64,000 nt of DNA from Acidobacteriota bacterium (GTDB taxonomy: Bacteria; Acidobacteriota; Holophagae; Holophagales; Holophagaceae), in contig JACPYP010000011.1 in the NCBI GenBank assembly GCA_016195985.1, positions 434,001 to 498,000 on the forward strand, given 5' to 3'. A model generated the notes under the pieces. That model saw only the letters and a list, made by a program, of their open reading frames with translations, had not been told where the DNA came from and ran no database searches. Made by a program: the position numbers and the translations under genes. Shown in pieces: positions 9,682 through 19,557 of the stretch (position 1 is its first letter; each line of letters starts with the position of its first letter).

Positions 9682-9707
9682 AACGGCGCCGGGATTCCGG
9701 CGCCGTT
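9682..9707 (-). terminator. Rho-independent terminator after the di-haem cytochrome gene
   Basis: A perfect 11-bp stem (AACGGCGCCGG pairing with CCGGCGCCGTT) with a 4-base loop, followed on the minus strand by a short T run (TTTTC). It lies 18 bases beyond the stop of the small cytochrome gene and separates that unit from tetR. Confidence 0.75.
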
Positions 9708-9724
9708 CGGGGTTCAGGAAGGGA

Positions 9725-9955
9725 TCAGCCCTTCTTAGAGGTGAATTTGCCGTCCACCATGCTGTGGCAGTCCTTGCACTTGTCTTCCTTGAACTTGGGG
9801 AACATCTTCTGGGTGGCCGCGTTGAACTTCTTGTCCTTGGGCGCGCCCTCGTGGCAAATGGTGCACTTCGCACCCTTCACGGTGGTGGGCTTGGCGCTGG
9901 CGACGGGGGCCAGGGCAAGGACGAGCGCGGCGGTGAGCAGGGTGATGCGGCGCAT
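9725..9955 (-). CDS. Small periplasmic di-haem cytochrome c
   Basis: 76-residue precursor with a signal peptide (MRRITLLTAALVLALAPVASA) and two CxxCH haem sites, CTICH and CKDCH, giving a mature protein of about 55 residues. ATG 9955 has GAGGAG upstream. It follows the large multihaem cytochrome by 71 bases and ends in a terminator, so the two form one unit. It may shuttle electrons in the periplasm to or from the large protein. It resembles the small cytochrome c3/c7-like proteins of metal-reducing bacteria but is too short for a firm family name. Confidence 0.9.
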   Translation of the reverse strand: MRRITLLTAALVLALAPVASAKPTTVKGAKCTICHEGAPKDKKFNAATQKMFPKFKEDKCKDCHSMVDGKFTSKKG

Positions 9956-10026
9956 GGTTGCTCCTCTGGAGGTGGGACCCGGTTCGAGGTTCGGGTCCTG
10001 GTTGGATTGCAAGGGGTGTTCCAAGT

Positions 10027-11892
10027 CTACTTGGTGTCCTCTCCGGACGGGTGATCTTGCTTCGCCATGAGCTTGGCGTAGTACTCGGGGCGGGTTTCGC
10101 GGATGTGGTCCGCCGAAGCCTTGCCCGTGAGCCAGGCCATGTCCATGGGGTAGACCTCGGGATCGAAGATCACCAGGTACCAGTGCCAGACGAGAATGGA
10201 GAGCGTGGCGAGAATCGCCTCATAGTAGTGCGCGGCCGTTGCAGCATCCATCACCCAAATGGGGAAGCGTCCCAGGCTCCAGTTCTGGGCCCAGAGAAGA
10301 ACGCCCGTCACCGCCATCACCACCGTGCCCCACATGAAGGCCCAGTACTCCATCTTCTCGGCGTAGCCGAACATGCCGAAGGTGGGGCGCTTCTGGGCCA
10401 GGCCCAGGTTGTAGAGGATCGCCTGGAGGATGTCCTTGGCGTCCTGCAGGCCCGGCAGCAGTTCCCACAGGATGACGCGGTCCTTCTTCACCAGGGCCAG
10501 GTGGATGAGGTGCAGCACCGTGGCGCCCATGATCATGACGGCGGCGATGCGGTGCAGCAGGCCGCGGAGGGATCCGGAGCCGCTCAGGCCGAAGATCTTC
10601 ACCCAGCCCGCTTCGGGGAACTTCAGGGCGAAGCCGGTGACCACCAGGGTGATGAAGCTGACCATCACCATCCCGTGGGTGATGCGGAACCACTTGTTCA
10701 TGCGCGGCAGCTGCTCGCCGGTGCCATGGTGCGGCTTGTGGCGGCGCACCTTGGCCAGCCAGTCCAGGCCGTTGTGGAACAGCATGAAGCCGATGGTCAT
10801 GGGGATGAGCATGTAGTAGGTGAGGCGGATCCACCTCACCGAGATGTGCTCCACACCACCGGCCAGGCGCACGTGCACCTTGCTTACTGCGATCTTGTCG
10901 CCCACGCCCGGGTGGCACTGGCCGCAGGTCTGCTTCAGGTTGGCGGGATTGACCGTGGACCGGATGTCGGCGGAGGGCAGGATGTTGTGCACGCCGTGGC
11001 AGGAGGCACAGTTGGCGGCGGTCTTCTGGCCGCCGCGGATGGCCAGGCCGTGGAAGCTGTCCTGGAAGGCCGGCACCTTGTCGCCGAATTCGTAGCGGGA
11101 ATTCATGCGCTCGTCGCCGTGGCAGCGGCCGCAGGTCACGGTGGACACACGGGCCGCGTTCACCATGGAGCCGGGATCCTTGGGAGCCAGGATGTTGTGC
11201 TCGCCGTGGCAGCCGGTGCAGGTGGGCGAATCGTTGGAGCCCCGCTTCACGGCCAGGCCGTGGACGCTGTCGGCATACACCGTCTGCACGTCGGGGTGGC
11301 AGACGCCGCAGGTGTCAGCCACGTTGGCGCGGTTCACCTTGGCCTTGGGATCGCTGGAAGGCAGGATGTCATGGCTGCCGTGGCAATCGGAGCAACTGGC
11401 CGCGGCGGTGTTCCCCTTGGCCACTTCGCGGCCGTGGACGCTGGCCCGGTAGGCCTCCACCGGCTTGGCGAAGGGGATCTTGTGCTTGGAAAGGAAGTCG
11501 GGGTTCGAGTGGCAGGTGCCGCAGGTGTTCGCCAGGTTCTTCTTGTTGACGTTGGAACCGGGCTCGCTGGAGCCCAGGATCGTGTGGGGCGAACCGTGGC
11601 AGGAGGAACAGGTGGCCGCGTCCGCCATGCCGTTCTGCTTGGCCACGCCATGCACGCTCTTGGCGTAGGCCTTCACCTGGTCTTCATGGCAGGTGGCGCA
11701 CTTCACGGGGGCGGGCTTGCCTTCGTGGGGCGCCTTCGTGATGCTGCTGTGACAGCCCGTGCAGCCCATGCTGGCGTGCTTGGAGGCCTCGAAGACCTTC
11801 AGATCCACGTCATGGCAGCCCACGCAGTCCGAGGGGCTCGGCGGCGCGGCGGCGAGCACGGCGCACAGCAATCCTGCGAACAGAAAACGCAT
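10027..11892 (-). CDS. CbcL-like inner-membrane cytochrome: 11-haem c domain fused to b-type cytochrome
   Basis: 621 residues. After a signal peptide (residues 1-16) come eleven CxxCH motifs (about residues 23-340: CVGCH, CTGCH, CATCH, CSSCH, CGTCH, CSDCH, CGVCH, CTGCH, CGRCH, CASCH, CGQCH). Roughly residues 355-580 form a four- to five-helix di-haem cytochrome b561/HydC-like membrane domain with paired histidines (FHNGLDW, ITHGMVM, LLHRIA, LHLIHLAL). The same architecture occurs in Geobacter CbcL, a menaquinol oxidase passing electrons to the periplasm at low potential, which has nine c haems. Here there are eleven. Inferred role: quinol-linked electron export, with the small cytochrome downstream as a possible partner. 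Confidence 0.88.
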   Translation of the reverse strand: MRFLFAGLLCAVLAAAPPSPSDCVGCHDVDLKVFEASKHASMGCTGCHSSITKAPHEGKPAPVKCATCHEDQVKAYAKSVHGVAKQNGMADAATCSSCHGSPHTILGSSEPGSNVNKKNLANTCGTCHSNPDFLSKHKIPFAKPVEAYRASVHGREVAKGNTAAASCSDCHGSHDILPSSDPKAKVNRANVADTCGVCHPDVQTVYADSVHGLAVKRGSNDSPTCTGCHGEHNILAPKDPGSMVNAARVSTVTCGRCHGDERMNSRYEFGDKVPAFQDSFHGLAIRGGQKTAANCASCHGVHNILPSADIRSTVNPANLKQTCGQCHPGVGDKIAVSKVHVRLAGGVEHISVRWIRLTYYMLIPMTIGFMLFHNGLDWLAKVRRHKPHHGTGEQLPRMNKWFRITHGMVMVSFITLVVTGFALKFPEAGWVKIFGLSGSGSLRGLLHRIAAVMIMGATVLHLIHLALVKKDRVILWELLPGLQDAKDILQAILYNLGLAQKRPTFGMFGYAEKMEYWAFMWGTVVMAVTGVLLWAQNWSLGRFPIWVMDAATAAHYYEAILATLSILVWHWYLVIFDPEVYPMDMAWLTGKASADHIRETRPEYYAKLMAKQDHPSGEDTK

Positions 11893-11950
11893 AACAACCT
11901 CATCAGTCCTTTAACCCTAGCCTGACATTCCTGTGATGTGCTAGGGGCCG

Positions 11951-11964
11951 GTGATCTCTGTCAC
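11951..11964. promoter_or_regulatory. Candidate CRP/FNR-family site upstream of the multihaem cytochrome
   Basis: GTGA-TCTCTG-TCAC, a GTGA-N6-TCAC palindrome typical of CRP/FNR-family half-sites, lies about 60 bases before the cytochrome start. The rest of the spacer 11893-12139 holds a short repeated CTTGCGGCG motif (about 12056-12076) and no convincing ORF. Confidence 0.35.
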
Positions 11965-12139
11965 GACTGCGAGCCAGGGCTCAAGTCGCTTCAAAAACCC
12001 GGCGGCTGCTTGCCTCAGACAAAATGGCCCCCAGGAGAGCGGGTTCCCCTTGTCCTTGCGGCGCCCTTGCGGCGCTTCAACCGGGCAAGATCGGCCTCCA
12101 GTGATCACCTCCCGTGGATGGCAGTTCCTTGAAGGGCGT

Positions 12140-13795
<1,656 letters not shown>

Positions 13796-13871
13796 GAAAC
13801 CTCCGAAGGTTCCACCTTAGCCCCCGGGACGGGGCAGACGCTACACTGGGCCTCCCCCTCGAGAGCCGACC

Positions 13872-15476
13872 ATGCCCATTCCGCCCCCGCCACCCGCCAT
13901 CATCCAGATCCTTTCCGGCGCCGATGTCTGGACGCCCCAGGGCCCCCAAAAGGACCAGGCCGTCGCCATCCAGAAAGGAAAAATCCTGGCGGTGGGTTCC
14001 CCGGAAAGCCTTTTGAAGGCGCACCCCAGGGCCCAGCGCATCGAGCTGCCCGGCGGCACCCTGCTGCCCGGCCTCATCGAAGGCCACGCCCATGTGAACG
14101 GCGTCGGCGCCCTGCGCCGCCAGGTGGAGCTCGCAGGCGCGGACAGCCTGGCCGAGGCTCTCGGACGCATCCGGCAGTGGGCGGCCGCCCACACCGGCGG
14201 CTGGCTGCAGGGCCGTGGCTGGGATCAGAACCGGTGGCCCGCCAAGGCCTTTCCTTCCGCCAAGGACCTGGACATCGTCACGGGAACTCGCCCCGCATGT
14301 TTCATGCGGGTAGACGGCCACGCCGCGTGGGTGAACACCGCCGCTCTGGCCAAGGCCGGCATCGGCCCCGACACGCCCGACCCTGAAGGCGGCCGCATCC
14401 TCAAGGATGCCTATGGAAGGCCCAATGGAATCCTGGTGGATGCCGCCGTGAACCTGGTGGTCAAACAGATCCCCAAGCCCACCCCCGCGGAGCTGGACGC
14501 CCAGATCAAGGACGGCCTGCTTTCGCTGCGGGCGGAGGGCTTCACCGCCGTAGCCGACATGGGCATCGGCGCGTCCGAGCTGAGCGCCTACCGCCGCCTG
14601 GCCGCGGCCCACGCCCTGCCCATCCGCGTGTTCGCCTATCTCACCCACGACCACAGCCTCATGCTGGGCGAGCTGAAGCGCACCCGCCCCAAGAAGGCGG
14701 GCTTCTTCCAGGTGCAGGGGGTGAAGTTCTACATGGATGGCGCCCTGGGAAGCCGGGGCGCCCGGTTGCTGGCCCCCTACGCCGACGAGCCCGGCACCTC
14801 GGGACTCTGGGTGACGGATCCCGCCAAGGTCGGCGCCGACGCCGCCATCACCCTGCGGGCCGGCTACCAGCCCGCCATCCACGCCATTGGGGACGCGGCC
14901 AACCGCGCGGCCCTCGATCTGCTGGAAAAAGCCATGAAGAAGCACCGCGGCGCCCTGCGCCCCCGCATCGAACACGCCCAGATCGTCACCGCGGAAGACG
15001 CCGCCCGCTTCGGGAAACTGGGCGTGGTGGCCAGCGTGCAGCCCGTCCACTGCACGTCGGACCACAGCTGGACCCCCGCCCGCCTGGGCCCGGAGCGCGT
15101 GAACGAAGCCTTCCCCTGGCGTAGCTTCGTCGAGGGCGGCGCCCTGCTAGCCTTCGGCAGCGACGCCCCGGTGGAGGAAGCCAACCCCTTCGTGAGCCTG
15201 GCCGCCGCCGAAACCCGCCAGGATCCCCAGGGCAACCCGCCCGGCGGCTTCCTGCCGGGGCAACGGCTGACCCGGGTTGAAGCGGTGAGGGCCTACACCG
15301 CAGGGAACGCCGCCGTGCTCGGTGTCGGCAAGGAACTGGGCACGCTCCAGAAGGGCGCCGCGGCCGACCTGCTGTGGGTGCAGGCCCCCATCGGCGACGT
15401 CAGCCCCGAGGCCCTCCGCAAAGTGAAGCCGGGCCGCCTGTGGGTGAACGGGGTGGAAGCGCCTCTCAACCACTAA
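13872..15476 (+). CDS. Amidohydrolase family 3 (YtcJ-like) metal-dependent hydrolase
   Basis: 534 residues. The N-terminal beta-sandwich (ADVWTPQGPQKDQAVAIQKG) leads into GGTLLPGLIEGHAHVNG, where HAH stands for the family's HxH metal pair; later HAIGDAANRAALD, RIEHAQIV and FGSDAPVEEANPF give the remaining histidines and aspartate. C-terminal RVWxxG-like PGRLWVNG closes the fold. The family hydrolyses N-acyl or cyclic amide substrates; the substrate here is unknown. Divergent from the mutase gene, 76 bases away. No obvious signal peptide, so cytoplasmic. Confidence 0.88.
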   Translation: MPIPPPPPAIIQILSGADVWTPQGPQKDQAVAIQKGKILAVGSPESLLKAHPRAQRIELPGGTLLPGLIEGHAHVNGVGALRRQVELAGADSLAEALGRIRQWAAAHTGGWLQGRGWDQNRWPAKAFPSAKDLDIVTGTRPACFMRVDGHAAWVNTAALAKAGIGPDTPDPEGGRILKDAYGRPNGILVDAAVNLVVKQIPKPTPAELDAQIKDGLLSLRAEGFTAVADMGIGASELSAYRRLAAAHALPIRVFAYLTHDHSLMLGELKRTRPKKAGFFQVQGVKFYMDGALGSRGARLLAPYADEPGTSGLWVTDPAKVGADAAITLRAGYQPAIHAIGDAANRAALDLLEKAMKKHRGALRPRIEHAQIVTAEDAARFGKLGVVASVQPVHCTSDHSWTPARLGPERVNEAFPWRSFVEGGALLAFGSDAPVEEANPFVSLAAAETRQDPQGNPPGGFLPGQRLTRVEAVRAYTAGNAAVLGVGKELGTLQKGAAADLLWVQAPIGDVSPEALRKVKPGRLWVNGVEAPLNH

Positions 15477-15483
15477 AAAGCGG

Positions 15484-15561
15484 GCGCAGGCAAATGGCCA
15501 CGAGGAACCCACAAAGGGCACAAAAGAACGGGGGCTGACGGCTTCTCCTTTGTGTCCTAGA
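15484..15561. repeat. Intergenic imperfect palindrome (cacaaagg/cctttgtg type)
   Basis: The 151-base gap before rpe contains CCACAAAGGGCACAAAAG (about 15508-15527) opposite CTCCTTTGTGTCCTA (about 15545-15559), an imperfect inverted repeat able to form a hairpin. It resembles in layout the better preserved palindromes at 32.4 and 35.7 kb. It may also act as a terminator for the preceding gene, though no T run follows. Confidence 0.4.
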
Positions 15562-15627
15562 TGGCAAAACCAGCCCCTCCCCGCGGTCTTTGCGGATCAG
15601 GAACGCGGCCTCTGAGATACTGGCGGC

Positions 15628-16308
15628 ATGACCCTGCGCCCCCCCTCCCCGCTCCTGGCCCCCTCGCTGCTCTCTGCGGACTTCACGCGACTCGGAGAGG
15701 AACTGCGTTTCCTTGAAGACTCCGGCGCCCAGGTGGCGCACGTGGATGTCATGGACGGCCGTTTCGTGCCCAACATCACCATCGGCCTGCCGGTGGTGGA
15801 GGCCCTGCGAAAGGCCACGGCCCTGCCCCTGGATTGCCACCTGATGATCGTGGAGCCCCTGCGCTACGCCGCCGACTTCGTGAAGGCGGGCGCCGACTGG
15901 GTGAGCATCCACCAGGAGGCCGATCCGCACCTCCACCGCACCCTCGCGGCCATCCGCCAGGCGGGCGGCAAGGCGGGCGTGGTGCTGAATCCGGCCACCC
16001 CCGTGGACACCCTCGTCGATCTCGTGGGCGACTTCGACTTCGTGCTGCTCATGAGTGTGAACCCGGGCTTCGGCGGCCAGTCCTTCATCCCGCGGGTGCT
16101 GGACAAGGTGCGCCGCCTCAATGCCCTCCGCGCAGAGCGGGGCATTCCCTTCTTCATCGAGGTGGATGGCGGCGTGGGCATGAAGAACGCGGCGGAGCTC
16201 ATCCGCGCCGGGGCCGATTGCCTGGTGGCGGGCAATGCGGTGTTCAAGGCCGAGAACCCGAAAGCCGCCGTGGCCGGACTGCTCAGCGAGATGGCGGCGG
16301 GGCGCTGA
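15628..16308 (+). CDS. rpe: Ribulose-phosphate 3-epimerase
   Basis: Interconverts ribulose 5-phosphate and xylulose 5-phosphate in the pentose phosphate pathway. 226 residues, standard length, with LAPSLLSADF near the N-terminus, metal-binding HVDVMDGRFVPNI, HLMIVEP, SVNPGFGGQSF phosphate loop and EVDGGVG. All catalytic Asp and His residues of the family are in place. It ends 26 bases inside the convergent lipoprotein gene, a tail-to-tail overlap. Confidence 0.97.
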   Translation: MTLRPPSPLLAPSLLSADFTRLGEELRFLEDSGAQVAHVDVMDGRFVPNITIGLPVVEALRKATALPLDCHLMIVEPLRYAADFVKAGADWVSIHQEADPHLHRTLAAIRQAGGKAGVVLNPATPVDTLVDLVGDFDFVLLMSVNPGFGGQSFIPRVLDKVRRLNALRAERGIPFFIEVDGGVGMKNAAELIRAGADCLVAGNAVFKAENPKAAVAGLLSEMAAGR

Positions 16309-16900
16309 CCTCTAGCGGCCGGTTCAGCACAGGGCCGCTGTCCCAGAGGATGGTCGCCCAGTAGTGCATGTCCCCCGGCGGAATCACGTGGGGCAGATGG
16401 TCCTTCCGCGAGACGTGCGGGGCGTAGGCCGCCACCGCCAGCTCGCTGCAGTAGTAGCGGTCCGAGGCGTTGAGACCGATCAGGCCCGTGAAGTCGTAGG
16501 GCTTTCCCACCAGGGAGCGGGCCTTCTCCACCGCGGCCGCCTGGCGTTCTGGGGTGGTGGCCCACATGGGCCGCATGAGGATCACGCGGTGGGCGCGGTG
16601 CATGAAATCCGCCAGAGGGGCGGTGCGCAGGCCCTTGCCTTCGGCCTCGATGACCTGGCCGCGCTGCGGATCGAGCACCGCCACGTGGCTGAAGGGCGCG
16701 GCGGTGACCGTGGCCACGAGGTTGTCCGTGGCGTGGTAGCCCCGCATCACCAGCCAATCCCCCGGCTGGCCGAGGCGGGCCACTTCCTTCAGCGCCAAGG
16801 TTTCGCGGGCCGCCTGATCGGCGGGCGGCCGCACCACCACCGGCGTGGTGCAGCCCACGGAAACCAGGGCCAGAACGAGGAGGGCAGGAAGGCTTCGCAT
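16283..16900 (-). CDS. YiiX-like NlpC/P60-superfamily lipoprotein
   Basis: 205 residues beginning MRSLPALLVLALVSVGC, a clear lipoprotein signal with lipidated Cys17. The body matches the permuted NlpC/P60 (YaeF/YiiX) papain-like fold: FSHVAVLD supplies the His, and YYCSELAVAAY the Cys. Such proteins are predicted amidases or acyltransferases in the envelope. ATG 16900 is preferred because it places the signal peptide at the very N-terminus; an in-frame ATG at 16915 is the alternative. Last gene of the long alpha-2-macroglobulin run, although it may be an independent passenger. Confidence 0.8.
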   Translation of the reverse strand: MRSLPALLVLALVSVGCTTPVVVRPPADQAARETLALKEVARLGQPGDWLVMRGYHATDNLVATVTAAPFSHVAVLDPQRGQVIEAEGKGLRTAPLADFMHRAHRVILMRPMWATTPERQAAAVEKARSLVGKPYDFTGLIGLNASDRYYCSELAVAAYAPHVSRKDHLPHVIPPGDMHYWATILWDSGPVLNRPLEVSAPPPSR

Positions 16901-16929
16901 GCAGCATTCTGCCATGGGACCGGGGCGGA

Positions 16930-17172
16930 TCAGCTTTCCAGGAGCCGAAGCTTCGCGGTCCGCGGCAGCCGCTTGACCGCCCGCTCCCGCCGCAGCGCCG
17001 CGACCCGGCTGGGGCAGGCTTCCCGGTAGACCACTTCCAGCGGGCCGCGGCCCCGGGTGTACTTGGCACCCTTCCCTTCCCGGTGCTGTTTCAGGCGCGC
17101 CTCCACATCGAGGGCGATGCCGCAGTACAGCGTGCCGTCGCCGCAGCGCAGGAGGTACAGCCACCAGGTCAT
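16930..17172 (-). CDS. Small GIY-YIG nuclease-domain protein (UPF0213/YhbQ-like)
   Basis: 80 residues. WLYLLRCGDGTLYCGIALDV is the GIY-YIG core (YLL...YCG variant), followed by RLKQHREGKGAKYTRGRGP and VYREACPSRVAALRRERAVK with the family Arg and Glu. This is the stand-alone, housekeeping-type domain, not an intron homing enzyme. ATG 17172 overlaps the preceding stop by four bases (ATGA), so it is coupled to the SpoIID-like gene. Cellular role is not settled for this family. Confidence 0.88.
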   Translation of the reverse strand: MTWWLYLLRCGDGTLYCGIALDVEARLKQHREGKGAKYTRGRGPLEVVYREACPSRVAALRRERAVKRLPRTAKLRLLES

Positions 17173-18653
17173 TCCGTCCGCCAGGAAACCGGAAAGGCCT
17201 CGGCCAGGATCTGTTCGGCGGTGGCACCTCCCGCGGCCCGGAACCGGGCGGTGGCCAGGCAGAGGCCCACGTTGTGGCCCCAGCCGCGGCCCCGCAGGCG
17301 CAGCGAGCCGTCCGCCCGCATCTCGCCCTCGCAGGCGTTGCTGGGCCAGGCGGTCCACCCAAAGCGGCGGCCGGCGGCCAGGCGCAGGGCCTCCACCGCG
17401 TAGGGCCCCGAGTCCCCCAGCCGCATGCCCAGCTGGCCCGGCGCGAGTCCCGGCCGCACGTCCCGCTTCAGGGCCGCCACCTGGGCTGCGCCGAGGCTGC
17501 GCTCCCAGCGCGCCCAGGGATCGCCGGAGACCTCGGCGGCGGCGCCGGCCTCCGAGGGGCCCCGGCCCCAGACCTGCCGGGGGCTCAGGGGCCGGTTTCC
17601 CGCCGACCCCGTGAAGAAGGCCCAGCGGGCGTCCAGATCCAGCGGGGGGGCCTGCGCCACGCTCCGCGCGGTGTCGGCGGAGGCGCTGCCCCGCACCACG
17701 GCGCAGTGCGTGAGAGGGCAGAGCGTCCCGCCCGGATGTTGGCGGCCATGGCCTTCCAGCCAGCGCCCCAGCAGGGCCGCCAGGGCCCGGCGCGCCTCGA
17801 AGGGGGCCTCAGGCCCCAGCTCTCCCTCCACGGCCGCGGCGGTCCAGGCGGCGCGGGAGGCGGTCCAGGACACCTGCCAGCCCTTGGCCTCGGCCCGCAC
17901 CCGGACCCGGCCCCGCAGGGCGCCGATGGGAAAGCTCTCGTTGAAGCGCACCCGCCCCTGGAAGCGCCAAGTCTTGCCCACACGATGCGACAACCGTTGT
18001 CCATTGACCGAGAGCGGCCCCCGCAGCCTTTCGGCGGGCCAGACCACGGTTACCGGATCCTCCAGCAGAGCGGCCTCCTTGGTCCACACCTCGGTTTCCG
18101 CCTTCCGGACCGCGGGCGGCTCCGGCAGGGGTTCCCGGCGCAGCCAGCCCCGGAGCCAGCGGTAGGCCCAGGCCTGCTCGCGGGTGGTGCCCCCCGCCAG
18201 GGCGCGGTCAAGGCGGTCCTGCAGCGCGGCACCCGGTGAGGGTGGCAGCGGCTGGGGCGGCCGGTGGTGGGTTTCGGCCCAGAGGCAGCGGGCCTCCTCC
18301 TTCCAGCGGCGCAGCCCCGCCTGGGCCAGGCGCCGGTGGGTCAACTCATGGCGCAGGATGGCGCCCAGATCGCGTCGCCGCAGCTGCTCCCAGGGACGCA
18401 CGTGGAGGCGATCCCCCACCCACATGGCGCTGCGGCCCGGCGGCGCCCCCGTGGCCCGCTCGAAGGTGGACGGCTCCGCATGGACCAGCACCTGCCAGGG
18501 CCCCGAGGGCCAACGGCCCTGGGCCTCCGTGGCCGCAAAGGCCGCCTTCAGCGCCGCCTCCACAGCGGCCTGGGCGGCGGGATCGCCTTCGAGGATGGGC
18601 GGCGTGAAGGCCTGCGCTGGAATGGCGAGCGGCGGCATCATACCGTTTCGCAT
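17169..18653 (-). CDS. SpoIID/LytB-like protein with HExxH motif, in the alpha-2-macroglobulin operon
   Basis: About 494 residues from ATG 18653 (18641 or 18638 also possible; no strong ribosome site marks the start). Near the N-terminus RHELTHRRLAQAG (His102, Glu103, His106) is a metalloprotease-like zinc helix. The C-terminal half has the SpoIID signature, ending in GRGWGHNVGLCLATA where typical SpoIID has GxGWGHGVGxSQ. SpoIID enzymes are lytic transglycosylases acting on denuded glycan. By position it may stand for the DUF2300/YfaQ gene of enterobacterial yfa clusters, which I cannot confirm. No signal peptide is obvious. Confidence 0.7.
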   Translation of the reverse strand: MRNGMMPPLAIPAQAFTPPILEGDPAAQAAVEAALKAAFAATEAQGRWPSGPWQVLVHAEPSTFERATGAPPGRSAMWVGDRLHVRPWEQLRRRDLGAILRHELTHRRLAQAGLRRWKEEARCLWAETHHRPPQPLPPSPGAALQDRLDRALAGGTTREQAWAYRWLRGWLRREPLPEPPAVRKAETEVWTKEAALLEDPVTVVWPAERLRGPLSVNGQRLSHRVGKTWRFQGRVRFNESFPIGALRGRVRVRAEAKGWQVSWTASRAAWTAAAVEGELGPEAPFEARRALAALLGRWLEGHGRQHPGGTLCPLTHCAVVRGSASADTARSVAQAPPLDLDARWAFFTGSAGNRPLSPRQVWGRGPSEAGAAAEVSGDPWARWERSLGAAQVAALKRDVRPGLAPGQLGMRLGDSGPYAVEALRLAAGRRFGWTAWPSNACEGEMRADGSLRLRGRGWGHNVGLCLATARFRAAGGATAEQILAEAFPVSWRTE

Positions 18654-18670
18654 CCAACCGTGAAGGATGC

Positions 18671-18718
18671 ACCACGGAGGTCTCCGCGCCACCTCCGCGG
18701 CCCCGGTGTCTCCGTGGT
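18671..18718. repeat. Intergenic hairpin, accacggag/ctccgtggt arms
   Basis: Perfect 9-bp arms ACCACGGAG (18671-18679) and CTCCGTGGT (18710-18718) flank a 30-base loop, itself GC-rich. It sits between the penicillin-binding-fold gene and the SpoIID-like gene, both on the minus strand, and belongs by style to the palindromic repeats spread through intergenic gaps of this window. Confidence 0.45.
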
Positions 18719-18747
18719 GGACCTCTGCCGTTGATGGCGAATCGGCA

Positions 18748-19557
18748 TCAGTCCTTCAGCTTGAGGATCTGGCGCATGCGGATCAGGCCATCCTGCTTGC
18801 CCTTGCCCCGGGGCAGGTGGAGCACCGCCAGCAGCCGCCCGCGGCCGCCAGCCACCCAGGCGCTGGTGGCCGAAGGATCGCCGGGCACCGGGGCGGTGCC
18901 GGTCTTGAACCACCAGTCCTCCTTGCCGAAGAGGCTCTTCACCTCCACCCAGCGGCCCGCCAGGAAGCGCTGGCCGAAGTTGACGACTTCGCTCTGCTGC
19001 GGCTCCATGAGCCATCGCAGGAAGGCATCGGGGCTGGTGCGCAGCAGATCCCCGTCCCCCACCCAGGCGGGAGTCAGGGGCGGCATGCCCTCGCCGGGGG
19101 GCAGGCGCCGCCCCAGGAACGGCGCGAAGACATCCTCCAGGCGCGCGCGCCCCGCGGCCTCCCCGTAGAGTTCCTTCCAGCGGGATTGGGAATCGGCGAT
19201 CCAAGCCAGAAAGGCCAGGTTGCAGCTCTCGGCCAGGGCCTTGCCCACATCGACGCGCCCATGCCCTTCGCGGTTCCAGCAGGTGAAGGATCCAGCCTTG
19301 CCTGTGCATTTGTACTGCAGGCTGCGGCTCGACCATTCGGCGCCTTCGAGCCGCATCCACACGAGCTTGGCCAGGCTGCCCATGGGGGCTTCCTTCGCGG
19401 CCTCGCCGTAGGTGTGCACCTCCCCGTCGCCCAGAGTGATGGCGAAGCCCTCCCCCGGCAGCAGGGTGGGGGCCGGCATGGCCTCGGGCGCGGGCTGGGC
19501 CGCCAGGCAGAGGGCCGCCACCCAGCCCAGAAGGATGGATCTAGGGTTCCACATCAA
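18748..19557 (-). CDS. Exported penicillin-binding/serine beta-lactamase-fold protein
   Basis: 269 residues with a signal peptide (ending near AAQPAPEA). The three motifs of the penicillin-recognising fold are present in order: SLAK at 61-64 (nucleophile Ser61, Lys64), SCN at 111-113, and KTGT at 218-221. Spacing resembles transpeptidase or class D domains, but it is short and lacks a pedestal domain. It is therefore a periplasmic acyl-serine enzyme acting on peptidoglycan, or a beta-lactamase. It overlaps the preceding DUF2135 gene by 17 bases, which ties it to the alpha-2-macroglobulin operon. Compare yfhM-type macroglobulins, which pair with penicillin-binding protein 1C. Confidence 0.72.
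   Translation of the reverse strand: MMWNPRSILLGWVAALCLAAQPAPEAMPAPTLLPGEGFAITLGDGEVHTYGEAAKEAPMGSLAKLVWMRLEGAEWSSRSLQYKCTGKAGSFTCWNREGHGRVDVGKALAESCNLAFLAWIADSQSRWKELYGEAAGRARLEDVFAPFLGRRLPPGEGMPPLTPAWVGDGDLLRTSPDAFLRWLMEPQQSEVVNFGQRFLAGRWVEVKSLFGKEDWWFKTGTAPVPGDPSATSAWVAGGRGRLLAVLHLPRGKGKQDGLIRMRQILKLKD

Noticed and set aside
12056-12076. Twofold CTTGCGGCG repeat as a regulatory site
   Set aside because: Too short and too close to local base composition to support a function.
16930-17172. GIY-YIG nuclease as a homing endonuclease of a mobile intron
   Set aside because: It is an 80-residue stand-alone UPF0213-type domain coupled to its neighbour by a four-base overlap; no intron or intein surrounds it.
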